The notes under the pieces are model-generated. The model was not told the origin of the DNA, searched no databases, and worked only from the letters and a program-made list of their open reading frames with translations. This document shows positions 26,471 to 35,184 of a stretch of 51,879 nucleotides of DNA, one piece after another. The stretch's first letter is position 1. Every line of letters starts with the position of its first letter. This DNA is from Haloplasma contractile. GTDB lineage: Bacteria > Bacillota_I > Bacilli_A > Haloplasmatales > Haloplasmataceae. Location of the stretch: positions 1 through 51,879 of the forward strand of contig JAENYC010000027.1 of NCBI GenBank assembly GCA_016841945.1, written 5' to 3'. The position numbers and the translations under genes are program-made.

Positions 26471-27040
26471 GTGATAGCTTGGTGGAACAAGCTATTATTC
26501 CTTCGTAGTGATGCTTACCTTCACTACGTTTTTTTCTATAGTAATTGGTTGAAATTTAATGTTCAATATAATAATAATTTAAAAATTAAGGCTAAAATTT
26601 CTACACCAGAAAAAACTCAAGAATCAGAAATCATTATACCGAAATTGCAAGTTAATTCTTGGCAACTGGTAACAATTCCAATAGGTATAAGTGAGTTAAA
26701 TAAAGAAGACATTAATAATATATATTTAGAATTTTTAGGAAATATTAATGTGTCGATTATTGATTTTAGAATTATACCAACGTTGGAACAAGATGTAAAA
26801 ATTTATGGAATTAATCTTTCAAAATCAAACCAAATTACTTATATAGATTATAATGGTGTTACAAAAAATATTAATGTGTTTGATGGTATTAACTTTATTA
26901 ATATTAGTGATATTTTTAAAACATATAGAAACTATTATAAAAACCCATTACGGTTTGATTTGATACTTAACAATGGTCAGGCTCGTTTTGATGTAAAAAA
27001 AAGTGTTAATTACATCTTTAGGAGTAACAAAAGAAATTAG
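26471..27040 (+). pseudogene. RHS/YD-repeat toxin, fragment 1 (N-terminal part, 5' truncated)
   Basis: The frame is open from 26471, but its first about 20 codons are the hairpin/terminator sequence. Genuine protein sequence begins right after the T-run near 26536. It reads as a beta-rich, carbohydrate-binding-like segment (SWQLVTIPIG) such as precedes YD repeats in secreted RHS/WapA-type proteins. The signal peptide and upstream domains are missing. The frame is lost at an A8 run near 26994-27001 and continues in the frame of the next fragment. Confidence 0.6.
26474..26535 (+). terminator. Two-hairpin RNA segment ending in a terminator
   Basis: ATAGCTTG/CAAGCTAT (26474-26495) is followed by CGTAGTGA/TCACTACG (26504-26528) and seven T residues. 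A transcript from the promoter at 26403 would be about 100 nt and stop here, directly before the truncated RHS frame. It could be the tail of a lost gene or a short RNA. Confidence 0.6.
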
Positions 27041-27326
27041 TGTTAATAATGGGATTCCTAATTTTTATATTTATAGTAAAAAGAAGCTTTCTGAATATCA
27101 GCAATTTATAAATGAGGTTCAATTTAAGTTTTTTCCAGACTATTTCGAACAAAAGGTATCAAGTGAAATGGTCCCAAGTTCGACTGAGAGAGTAACTGAA
27201 AATGCTACAAGTATTTTTAATTGGACCTTTAATAATGGTTTACCTAAATCTACTAAAGACTCCTATGGTATTCTCATAGAGAACTATTATGATACATATG
27301 GTAATCTTGAACGGACTGAAAAATGA
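27003..27326 (+). pseudogene. RHS/YD-repeat toxin, fragment 2
   Basis: Continues fragment 1 in another frame: DVKK joins VLITSLGVTKEI. It ends with YDTYGNLERTEK, a YD-repeat-like stretch, where the frame is lost again at an A5 run near 27320. The apparent start codon is not a real start. Confidence 0.6.
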
Positions 27327-29742
27327 TAAAAATACAAATAGTGAGAAAAAAGTTGTTAGTTACGGATATAGCGATAGAGATCCGGCTTTAAGAGAATTGC
27401 CTTCTTCAATTACTGAAAATGGAAAAACTACTTATTATAATTATGAATCACCATTAATGAATCTTAAGAGCATTGAAAATGATGTGAAAATTGAATACAA
27501 TTATGATTCATTTAAACACAATATCACAAGCCGTTCTATTATAAATAATAATCAAATAATAAATCAAAACTGTTTTTCATACGACGATCACGGATTGATA
27601 AGGGATGTTTTTTCCGAAAATAAATATTCAATTATACGAAGTGATGCGCTTAATAATATAAAATACTATGAAAATGATAAACTTTTGCTTGAAGTATCAA
27701 AAAATGATAATACGGTTACAAAAGAAACAACTATTAACAATGAACCAACGATATCTAAAATATCATATGATAAGTATGATAGAATTAAAAATGCCCAATT
27801 AGGCGATAAATCAATTACTTATCGTTATCAAGACGAAGGTAATCCTTATACTGTTGGTGATCCAAGGAGAGATAATTTTTCTTTCACAGAAAGCCCTCTA
27901 ATATCAAAATTAACACAAATACAGGATCCATATGAAAACTGTTCATATAATTTTCATTATAATGAAGAGAATCAATTAACTGGATATGATAATGGGAGCA
28001 GCCTAATTGGTGTTGAGGTAAAACAACTAAATGAGAATGAACACGAATATAAGTATGGTGAGAATAAAGAGATAAGTAGAAGGGTATTAGTTGAAAATAA
28101 CCACAATTATGTTAATAAAAAACTCATTAAGACTAATGACAATTATGGCCAAGAAAATACAGCTTATGAGTATGATTATTTATATGAAGATTCATTTGGC
28201 AATGCTGATGATTTTGGTAGATTAAAGCGACTAATTGGTGGAGGCAGAATTTTTTCTGACAGCGATACAAAATTCCAAAATACATGTTTTGAATATGATG
28301 AACAAAGTAATAGATTAAAGAATCAAGAAACAGTGTTGGCTTGGCTTGATCCTGGTATGACTACTAGTAGAATAGTAACTGATTATAACTCAAATGAAAT
28401 GAAGGAATCAATTAATGAGTACGTTACTATGCATAATGTAATAGCTGAAAAATATCATCATGAGTTTGATGAATATAATAGTCAATCAGGTATGGGAAAA
28501 GTATTCAAAAGTATAGTTTATAATCTTGACGAATTGAATAGAATTAAAAATGAAGAAAATAGTGAAATAGGATTATTTGAGTATTTTTATAAAGGGAATA
28601 CAAGTAAACTAACATCAATCAAAAAAGATGGAAGATTATATCAAAAATTTGAATATATTGGCAATAGATTACTGTCAACAAATAGTAGAGCTGTTATGTA
28701 TGATCAATCAGGTAATATAATTAAATATAAAGGTTCTGATATAATCTATGATGCTAGAGGACTAATGACTCAATATGGAGAAAATAGTTTCGAGTATAAT
28801 CACACAGGAGCAAGAACAAGTAAAGTTAGTTGGAATGGTGACCGCAGTCATTACTATTTAGATGGTAATAAAATATTGGCAGAGTATATCTATAAAGAAG
28901 GTAATACAATTCCTCAAGAATATCATTATTTTTATAATGCACTTGGTATAGCAGGCGTTAAATATGATGAAAAGGAATATAACTTTTTATTAGATGGAAA
29001 TGGTAATGTAAGTAAAATCTTTTATCAAGGAAGGTTAATTGCAGAATATAATTATGATTTTCTTGGAAACAGTTATATAAAGTATTGGTTTCCAGATAGT
29101 GATGAAGAAAAAGAATTAGTAAAGGCTAATCCGTTTAGATGGAAAGGTTATTACCGTGATAAAGAGACTGGGTTCTATTTACTAGGGGATAAATATTATG
29201 ATCCTATGGTCGGTCAATTTCTTTATAATGAAGGTATGGCTAATTTAGAATCATTAGAAATTAATGGAAGTATGAATAACTTAGGAGTTATAATTCCATT
29301 GCATATTCCAAATAATCATGTTAATATATTTACAAGTATTCCTATATATTCTGATGTATCTAGTTCTGATGATAGTGGTCCAAAATGGTTAAGAGATATA
29401 TTCAGTTGGTATAATAATCTACATTGGGGTTGGAAACTTGGAGTCGGGACATTAGGTTTAGCTGGAGCAATTGGATTAACAGCATTATCTGGTGGAACCC
29501 TAGCACCTATCTTCATAGGGATGGGGGTAAGTGTTGGAACAGGAGCAGTTATTACTGGTGCGATAACAGCGGCTAATGGAGGAAACTTCTGGGAAGGTGC
29601 ATTAGCTGGAGCAATTGATGGTTATATGTGGGTGGGATTTTTGCTTTTGGAAGTTCAGCAGTTGGAGCAATTAGAAGAATTCCTTCATACAGATATGTTC
29701 GTTCATTCGATCAGACTCATAAGCAAACCAGAGAGATATTAA
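27289..29742 (+). pseudogene. RHS/YD-repeat toxin, fragment 3 (repeat shell and RHS core)
   Basis: From about 27322 the frame encodes some 20 YD-type repeats (for example YDQSGNIIKY, YNYDFLGNSYIK). These build the shell that encloses a toxin. The conserved RHS core (NPFRWKGYYRDKETGFYLLG...YYDPMVGQF) sits at residues about 614-645. After it comes a Gly/Ala-rich hydrophobic pre-toxin region (about 720-770). The proper frame is lost in GTGGGTGGG near 29628, where one missing G accounts for the shift, and the toxin tip continues as fragment 4. All three breaks fall in or beside short base runs, so assembly error is a real alternative to decay. Confidence 0.75.
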
Positions 29743-30038
29743 GGTCTTTTAAAGGTGTGCCTAGAGTACAAACATTAACAGCTGATTCAATTGTTTATAG
29801 GTATTGGGATGGGTTACATGCAGGTCAATTTGGCAGATTCTTGACAACTCAATTATATGATGATCCTATTCAAGCTCTGGCATTAGCATATGGAAATACA
29901 GCAAGCAACTTTAGCAGTTTCATGCTTGCAAGGGGGACAACATTACTCACAGGCACAGTACGAGGCGTTGGCGGTTTAAGTGGTGGCGCGGTGCAATGGT
30001 TTATTGGAAATTCTTATTGGCTGACTTTAATTGCTTAA
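29628..30038 (+). pseudogene. RHS toxin, C-terminal effector domain (fragment 4)
   Basis: About 136 codons continue the RHS protein after the third frame break (GGIFAFGSSAVGAIRR). The last about 100 residues are the variable toxin tip: VYRYWDGLHAGQFGRFLTT, then LAYGNTASNFSSFMLARGTT and GGAVQWFIG. The layout, with an RY near the start, NTA in the middle and GG-x-x-QW/Y-F-I at the end, is one I associate with small polymorphic toxin domains. I cannot name the family with confidence. Activity is therefore unknown. The candidate immunity gene follows. Confidence 0.6.
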
Positions 30039-30089
30039 AATGGAGAGGAGAAAGGATATGTCCTTAAGTTAGAAAAGAAAAAAAAGCTT

Positions 30090-30341
30090 ATGAGAGAAAT
30101 AATTCAGATGTGTGAAACAGCAATTACTGAATGGGAAAAATGTATTTGCACTGGTATTATTAGTGACATCTCAGGTGATAGTAGAAATGGACTTGAGTTT
30201 TACTATAATCAAGTTAAAAACATTATTTTACCAGAAATGAAGCAATTACTGATTTGTGCAGAAGAAAAAGGAACCCTTAAAGAACATAGGGATAAAGGAG
30301 CAAAATTTAATTATATATTAAGTGATTGCTGGAAACTCTAA
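30090..30341 (+). CDS. Small candidate immunity protein
   Basis: 83 aa, acidic to neutral and helical, with no recognised domain. It directly follows the RHS toxin tip, the standard place for a cognate immunity gene. A strong GGAGAGGAGAAAGG site lies at 30042-30055 with an ATG at 30058. That ATG reads only four codons before a stop, whereas a one-base shift would join it to this frame (KLEKKKKLMREII). The gene may therefore be frameshifted at its start or mis-sequenced, like the toxin gene. Otherwise translation begins at ATG 30090 with a weak site. Confidence 0.5.
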   Translation: MREIIQMCETAITEWEKCICTGIISDISGDSRNGLEFYYNQVKNIILPEMKQLLICAEEKGTLKEHRDKGAKFNYILSDCWKL

Positions 30342-30492
30342 GCCCCCATATCCAAAAAGATTTTAGAACTTTCACAACAGTTAAGACAGTAAAGAGCTTA
30401 GTTCTTGAATATAAGAAAAAGTTATAATCCTCAATATAAGAGATCAAAGAGGCATAATAATGCTATGACAATTACATTTTAAAAATGAAAAT

Positions 30493-30527
30493 AAGACTAT
30501 GATTTGAACTGAAAATCCTAGTCTTTT
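30493..30527 (+). terminator. Rho-independent terminator
   Basis: AAGACTATGATTT and AAATCCTAGTCTT pair over 12 of 13 positions and are followed by a T-run. It ends the RHS/immunity transcript. The rest of 30342-30490 shows no gene. Confidence 0.75.
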
Positions 30528-30630
30528 TTGTATTACTATTAGGCGATTATTTATAAAAAGTTTAATGTAATAAAAAAACTTCGTTTACGTATAGAAAAAA
30601 ATGTATTTTATTGTCATCTGAACCAGAAAA

Positions 30631-30662
30631 TTGTTAAAAAAAGGGGCTTAATATGGTAAGAT
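30631..30662 (+). promoter_or_regulatory. Possible promoter of the AAA/transglutaminase gene cluster
   Basis: An extended -10 (TGGTAAGAT, 30654-30662) with a weak, over-spaced TTGTTA at 30631-30636. It is the best candidate in the 225 bases between the terminator and the 30755 gene, but far from consensus. Confidence 0.3.
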
Positions 30663-30754
30663 AGATATATAGTTAATTTAAGATTTTACAATTTTTTTAT
30701 AAAAAACAAAATTTTAAATATACAGCACACAATGAACGGAGGATTGGTTTATAT

Positions 30755-31939
30755 ATGAAATCTAAGAAAGAAAAAAAACTTAAAAAAAGAGGATTCTTTA
30801 AAAGATTATTTGGTAAGTCAAAATCAAAAGAGGAACTAAACTTAGATGCTCCATTAGATGATTCAGCAGAGGATCAATCGTTATCAGGAGAAGAACTGAT
30901 TCAAAAAGAGATGAAGAGAGACGAAGAAGAAGCAAATTTACAGAAACCAAAGCGTGTTATTTCTCGAGAACACATTTTTGTAAAAGACGTGGATCCAAAA
31001 AAATATTGCGATGACTTATATTCATATTTACAAGATAATGGATTATCAGTAAATATGAATAACGTACGAGAAATGTTTGCTTCTATGGCTGCAACAAAAT
31101 TGGTAATTGTTAAAAGCAAAGACCCAATACTTTCACAAAGATTTGTGGAGTTGTTTTCTGATTTCATTGGGGCTTATTATACAAAAGACAAAGTAAAACC
31201 GAATCTGGAATCATTTGATGATTTGTATTCAGATAATTATCGTTTTAAAAAATTCATTTTAAAGGCAAATCATGATCCAAACAAAATTAATATCATGTCT
31301 TTAAGAGATGTAAAACTAGACACATTGGAACAGTATTTTGGTAAAGTATTAGAATATGCTTGGAATCCTTTGCTAGCATGTAATATTGAAAATATTATTT
31401 TCAGTAGCGTAAAAGAAATGCCAATAAATACATGGTTTATGGTGATACCAAAAGACAGTAACGATACATTTATGTCAGAAACATTAGGGAATAGTGCCAT
31501 TACACTTGAACTAAACGCCAAAACAATAGAACCAAAAGAAGAAGTATATGAAAATGAGAAAAAATTTTCTTATGAATTTATGACGAACCTGTTATTGGGA
31601 GGATACGAGAAATACTATATCAAAGAAGAGGATTGGAAAAAAGTTGATAAAGTGGAAGAGTATTTAAAAGAGTACAGTACATTTACATTAGATAACCGTA
31701 TGTTCCGCCAACTAGAACGATATACTTCAACTTATCTTATGTTTGGTGGAGACGAATATGAGGCAATGGATAGTGTACTTTACGCAAAATTATTAAGAGT
31801 CATATCAATATTGAAAATCAATATAGATCAAGAAAGCGAAAAAGGTTTGTTTCAACTATTCGAGAAATTATTTGGATTAGAAAACTTAAAAAGATCAAAA
31901 AAGATATTAAAAGAAATACAAGAAATGAATCGATATTAA
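30755..31939 (+). CDS. Degenerate AAA-type protein (pseudo-ATPase paralogue), cluster gene 1
   Basis: 394 aa. It has a basic N-terminus (KKxKK, residues 1-25) and an acidic linker (26-62). By eye the remainder aligns with the McrB-like ATPases encoded next. NNVREMFASMAATKLVIV corresponds to KDIRRFVGGLTVSRIMIL. The Walker A site GMSGTGKTS becomes SKDPILSQ (about 121-128). Walker B ILDEMN becomes LRDVK (about 183-187), and sensor 1 GTANNDDSTF becomes IPKDSNDTF (about 231-239). The lid segment GNRIMGQIINYTP corresponds to DNRMFRQLERYTS (about 313-325). All nucleotide-binding residues are lost, so I infer a non-hydrolysing structural or regulatory partner in a mixed AAA ring. There is no membrane segment. 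It is preceded by GGAGG. Confidence 0.7.
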   Translation: MKSKKEKKLKKRGFFKRLFGKSKSKEELNLDAPLDDSAEDQSLSGEELIQKEMKRDEEEANLQKPKRVISREHIFVKDVDPKKYCDDLYSYLQDNGLSVNMNNVREMFASMAATKLVIVKSKDPILSQRFVELFSDFIGAYYTKDKVKPNLESFDDLYSDNYRFKKFILKANHDPNKINIMSLRDVKLDTLEQYFGKVLEYAWNPLLACNIENIIFSSVKEMPINTWFMVIPKDSNDTFMSETLGNSAITLELNAKTIEPKEEVYENEKKFSYEFMTNLLLGGYEKYYIKEEDWKKVDKVEEYLKEYSTFTLDNRMFRQLERYTSTYLMFGGDEYEAMDSVLYAKLLRVISILKINIDQESEKGLFQLFEKLFGLENLKRSKKILKEIQEMNRY

Positions 31940-31962
31940 AGTTTGTTTAGGAGACGATAACT

Positions 31963-33333
31963 ATGGAGATCATTCGAAATGTTTTACTAGAACCAAAACT
32001 CCTTCTAAGTTTTAGAGAAGTGATAAACAGTATATGGATCATTCTAACAAGTAACATCGCAATTTTCATTTATATCATTCTTCTATTATTGTTGCTACTC
32101 GTAACAATTATATTGATGATAACAAATGAAATGAGACGCACCGAACAAAGTGATTTAGAACCAACATTAGAACAAGATGTAAACATTACTCTAGAGCAAG
32201 ATGGAGAACCACAACAAACGCAACCAGAATTTGAAAATGAAGAGTCTACAGACGAGTCTCGATTTTTCATGTTACGTCAAATAGACAAAAAAGCAAAATT
32301 ATCTAACAATCATGTGTACGACAACGAGATTACATTTGAAGAACTGTGTAATGAATTCCGCTACTTTGCGGCGGGAACATTAGGATTATATTACGATATC
32401 AAAGACATTAGGCGTTTTGTTGGAGGTCTTACAGTAAGTCGTATTATGATCCTACAAGGGATGTCAGGTACCGGAAAAACATCACTAGCGTATGCATTTG
32501 GAGAGTACCTAAACAATTCATCGGTTGTGATACCAATCCAACCAATGTGGAAAGAACGAACCGATTTGATTGGATATTATAATGAATTCACCAAAAAGTT
32601 CAATGAGACTACACTTCTACAAAAACTCTATGAAGCAAGTCACGATGAACAAATGTATATTACAATATTAGACGAAATGAACATCGCTCGTGTGGAATAC
32701 TATTTCGCTGAGTTTCTATCACTACTAGAAATCCCAGACCACACCAAACGATACCTAGACGTTATCTCAGATGTGTGGGATACCGATCCAGAGTTACTAC
32801 ACGGTGGAAAACTAATCCTACCAAACAACATGTGGTTTATTGGAACGGCAAACAACGATGATTCTACCTTTGCGATATCAGACAAAGTATACGATAGAGC
32901 GATGGTCATGAACCTCGATAAAAAAGCACAATCATTTCTCGCAAAACCAATCAGTGGGCGAAAAGTAACGGCTGCTAAGTTTGAAGAATTAATCGCAAGA
33001 TCGAGAAAAAAATACGCGCTCTCAAATCGTAACTTAAGAAGATTAAAAGAACTAGACAAATACATGATCAAACAATTCCATATCTCATTTGGTAACCGTA
33101 TCATGGGACAGATTATCAATTATACTCCAGTCATTGTAGCTTGTGGTGGAACCGAGTTACAAGCACTAGATGATATTATGTCAAAGAAAGTACTACGAAA
33201 ACTAGAAACCAAAAACATGGTGTACGTAAAAAGTGAAGCACCGGGATTAATCGCATACATTGAAGAGTTATTTGGCGAAGGCGAAATGGAACAATGTATT
33301 GAATATATCAGAAACATTGAAATTAACGCGTAA
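31963..33333 (+). CDS. Membrane-anchored McrB-like AAA+ ATPase A, cluster gene 2
   Basis: 456 aa. One strong membrane segment (about residues 28-52) and a Glu/Gln-rich linker (53-95) place the AAA module in the cytoplasm. Motifs: Walker A GMSGTGKTS (165-173), Walker B ITILDEMN with Asp236-Glu237, sensor 1 FIGTANN (Asn296/297), and Arg311 in YDRAMVM as candidate arginine finger. The LDEMN-plus-GTAN pattern is that of the McrB/MoxR-like branch of AAA+ proteins. From residue 94 on it is nearly identical to the second ATPase (35185-36597). It lies 23 bases after gene 1 and 47 before the DUF2357-like gene. No restriction nuclease partner is present, so a methyl-DNA restriction role is unlikely. 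Confidence 0.85.
   Translation: MEIIRNVLLEPKLLLSFREVINSIWIILTSNIAIFIYIILLLLLLLVTIILMITNEMRRTEQSDLEPTLEQDVNITLEQDGEPQQTQPEFENEESTDESRFFMLRQIDKKAKLSNNHVYDNEITFEELCNEFRYFAAGTLGLYYDIKDIRRFVGGLTVSRIMILQGMSGTGKTSLAYAFGEYLNNSSVVIPIQPMWKERTDLIGYYNEFTKKFNETTLLQKLYEASHDEQMYITILDEMNIARVEYYFAEFLSLLEIPDHTKRYLDVISDVWDTDPELLHGGKLILPNNMWFIGTANNDDSTFAISDKVYDRAMVMNLDKKAQSFLAKPISGRKVTAAKFEELIARSRKKYALSNRNLRRLKELDKYMIKQFHISFGNRIMGQIINYTPVIVACGGTELQALDDIMSKKVLRKLETKNMVYVKSEAPGLIAYIEELFGEGEMEQCIEYIRNIEINA
32242..33333 (+). repeat. 1.09-kb direct repeat, copy 1 (AAA module)
   Basis: Colinear without gaps with 35506-36597 (offset 3264). About eight differences fall in the first 140 bases and only a couple in the remaining about 950. 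The flanking N-terminal coding regions are unrelated. Confidence 0.9.
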
Positions 33334-33380
33334 TTAAACAGGAATTACATTATAAAACTCAGAGAAAGGATGATTCGAAT

Positions 33381-35105
33381 ATGAAGTTAATGGAGTTATA
33401 TTTTCAGGCTTTTAGAGCGTTAAGAAAACATACTAAGGATGACGAAGATAGTAAAAAACTACGTAATGCAATTATATATTCGAATCATGAGAACGAAGTT
33501 TTTACTACAATCAAATACGATTGTAAAATCGATGTTGAATGGGTTGAAAACATCGAAGAAGGATTAAAGTTTGTCGAAAACGCAATTAACGAAGACAGAC
33601 AATTCATTAGAACCGAAGGAGAAGTCGTTCCAATTGAAAAAGTGAAGCGTATATCTAAATCATCCATCGAACACTTATCAAGACACAGTAATTTCATTAC
33701 TCGACTTCCAAAAGACAATACCGCAGACATTATTCCTGAAAAATTATATATCGTTGAAAAACTGAGTGATCACTTAGTGTATGAAAACAAATTTTTGTAC
33801 TTACTTTTATGTTATGTAAAAGACTTTATCGAAATCCGTTTAAACAAAATCAAAGACAAAACCACCACCTATCAATCACAAATGAGTTTTGATAAAAACA
33901 TTGAAGAAACCAGTCATAACATTAAATATAAACTAGAATACTCTGATATTTACAAGAACGATCCATACTTAATTGAACAGTTTAGCGAAATACCTCTAGT
34001 AAATAGAGTAGAGACTAGTTACGCAATTGCAGTTGCGTTACTGAATACACCGTTGATGAAGGCTTGTGCCAAAGCACCTTTAATCAAACCACCTATTACC
34101 AAAACGAATGTACTTCGTATGAATCAAAACTTTAAAGCATCGCTAAAATTATACGATTACATTACCTCATACAATCAAGAAGGTTATGAAATCATTGAAC
34201 GAAAAAACACGATGCAACCATTCACATCTGAAATGGATGATGAAATTGCTGAGACAGTTGAGTTAACATCAGTAATTGGATATATCACTGGTAACGAACT
34301 TCGAGAAACGTTTGAAAACAAAATGCTACAAAAGGAAAAGCAAAAACAAGAGGCGGAAGACAAGAAAAAAGTAGAAGAAATCAAACGACTCAAAAAACGT
34401 ATTGTTGAGATGAATGAAGATCCAACGGAATACATTTTAATGTTAGAGAAACGAAACGCTCAGTTGGAAAGAACAAGTCTCGAGCTTATTAAGGAAAAAG
34501 AAGTAAACAGTGAGTTAAGCATCAAAATCAATGAACTAAAAGACCAACAATTTGATTTGGAAAAAATGATTAGTTCCTTAAATAATACCATTTCTGATTA
34601 CAGTGACAAAATTGATGAGATGAATCAAAAATACTTCGACGACATGGTAGAAGCAGAAAACATTCATCAACAAGAAATAGAAAACTTGAAGAAACATTAT
34701 ACCAAAGTAATCAAAGAACTTAATGAAGAACGTGACAAGCAAATGCAAGATTTACAAAGAACGCACGAAAACGAGAAAAAAAATCTGATCGACAAACACG
34801 ATATGAGTGCTTTCATGTCAGATGTAAAAATCACCAAATTAGAACAAGATATCGTAGCCCTTGAATCATCACTAAATCAGCTTGAAACCGAAGTAAAACG
34901 ATTGGAAGAAGAAAAGAACTACACTAAAGCGCAGTATTTGGCTTTAAGAGCACAACAAGGATTACTAACCGAAGAAGACGATTTTTCTTCAAAAGAAGAA
35001 TTTAAACAAATGGAACTTGAAAGGAAAGCTTACAAAAAATTGTTTAAAGAGGAATGGAAACGCACTAAAATGCGTATACGTGAAAAAGTAAAAACAGAAT
35101 CATGA
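33381..35105 (+). CDS. DUF2357-like protein with long coiled coil, cluster gene 3
   Basis: 574 aa, no membrane segment. Residues about 80-155 match the core of DUF2357, the usual partner of McrB-like ATPases: VPIEKVKRISKSSIEHLSRH, then IIPEKLYIVEKL and HLVYENKFLYLLL. Standard DUF2357 proteins continue into a PD-(D/E)XK nuclease. Here residues about 310-535 are instead a charged Glu/Lys-rich coiled coil, and I see no nuclease motif. I infer an adaptor that links the AAA ring to another structure. It sits between the two near-identical ATPase genes, with AAAGGATG before the ATG, and ends in TGA. Confidence 0.7.
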   Translation: MKLMELYFQAFRALRKHTKDDEDSKKLRNAIIYSNHENEVFTTIKYDCKIDVEWVENIEEGLKFVENAINEDRQFIRTEGEVVPIEKVKRISKSSIEHLSRHSNFITRLPKDNTADIIPEKLYIVEKLSDHLVYENKFLYLLLCYVKDFIEIRLNKIKDKTTTYQSQMSFDKNIEETSHNIKYKLEYSDIYKNDPYLIEQFSEIPLVNRVETSYAIAVALLNTPLMKACAKAPLIKPPITKTNVLRMNQNFKASLKLYDYITSYNQEGYEIIERKNTMQPFTSEMDDEIAETVELTSVIGYITGNELRETFENKMLQKEKQKQEAEDKKKVEEIKRLKKRIVEMNEDPTEYILMLEKRNAQLERTSLELIKEKEVNSELSIKINELKDQQFDLEKMISSLNNTISDYSDKIDEMNQKYFDDMVEAENIHQQEIENLKKHYTKVIKELNEERDKQMQDLQRTHENEKKNLIDKHDMSAFMSDVKITKLEQDIVALESSLNQLETEVKRLEEEKNYTKAQYLALRAQQGLLTEEDDFSSKEEFKQMELERKAYKKLFKEEWKRTKMRIREKVKTES

Positions 35106-35184
35106 ATGGGTTCCAAGATAAACGAAGAACAAAACAATAGCGATATAAATTAATAGACAAAATAAAAAAGGATTTGAGAGTAAT

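Noticed and set aside
26470-26535. T-box riboswitch (GGTGGAAC followed by a terminator hairpin)
   Set aside because: Only about 40 bases separate the likely start site from this element, too short for stem I with a specifier loop, and no amino-acid gene follows.
32700-33119. 139-codon minus-strand frame inside ATPase A, repeated identically at 35964-36383
   Set aside because: Its 'conservation' is only because the two AAA modules are DNA duplicates. It has no start signal and the sense strand carries clear AAA motifs.
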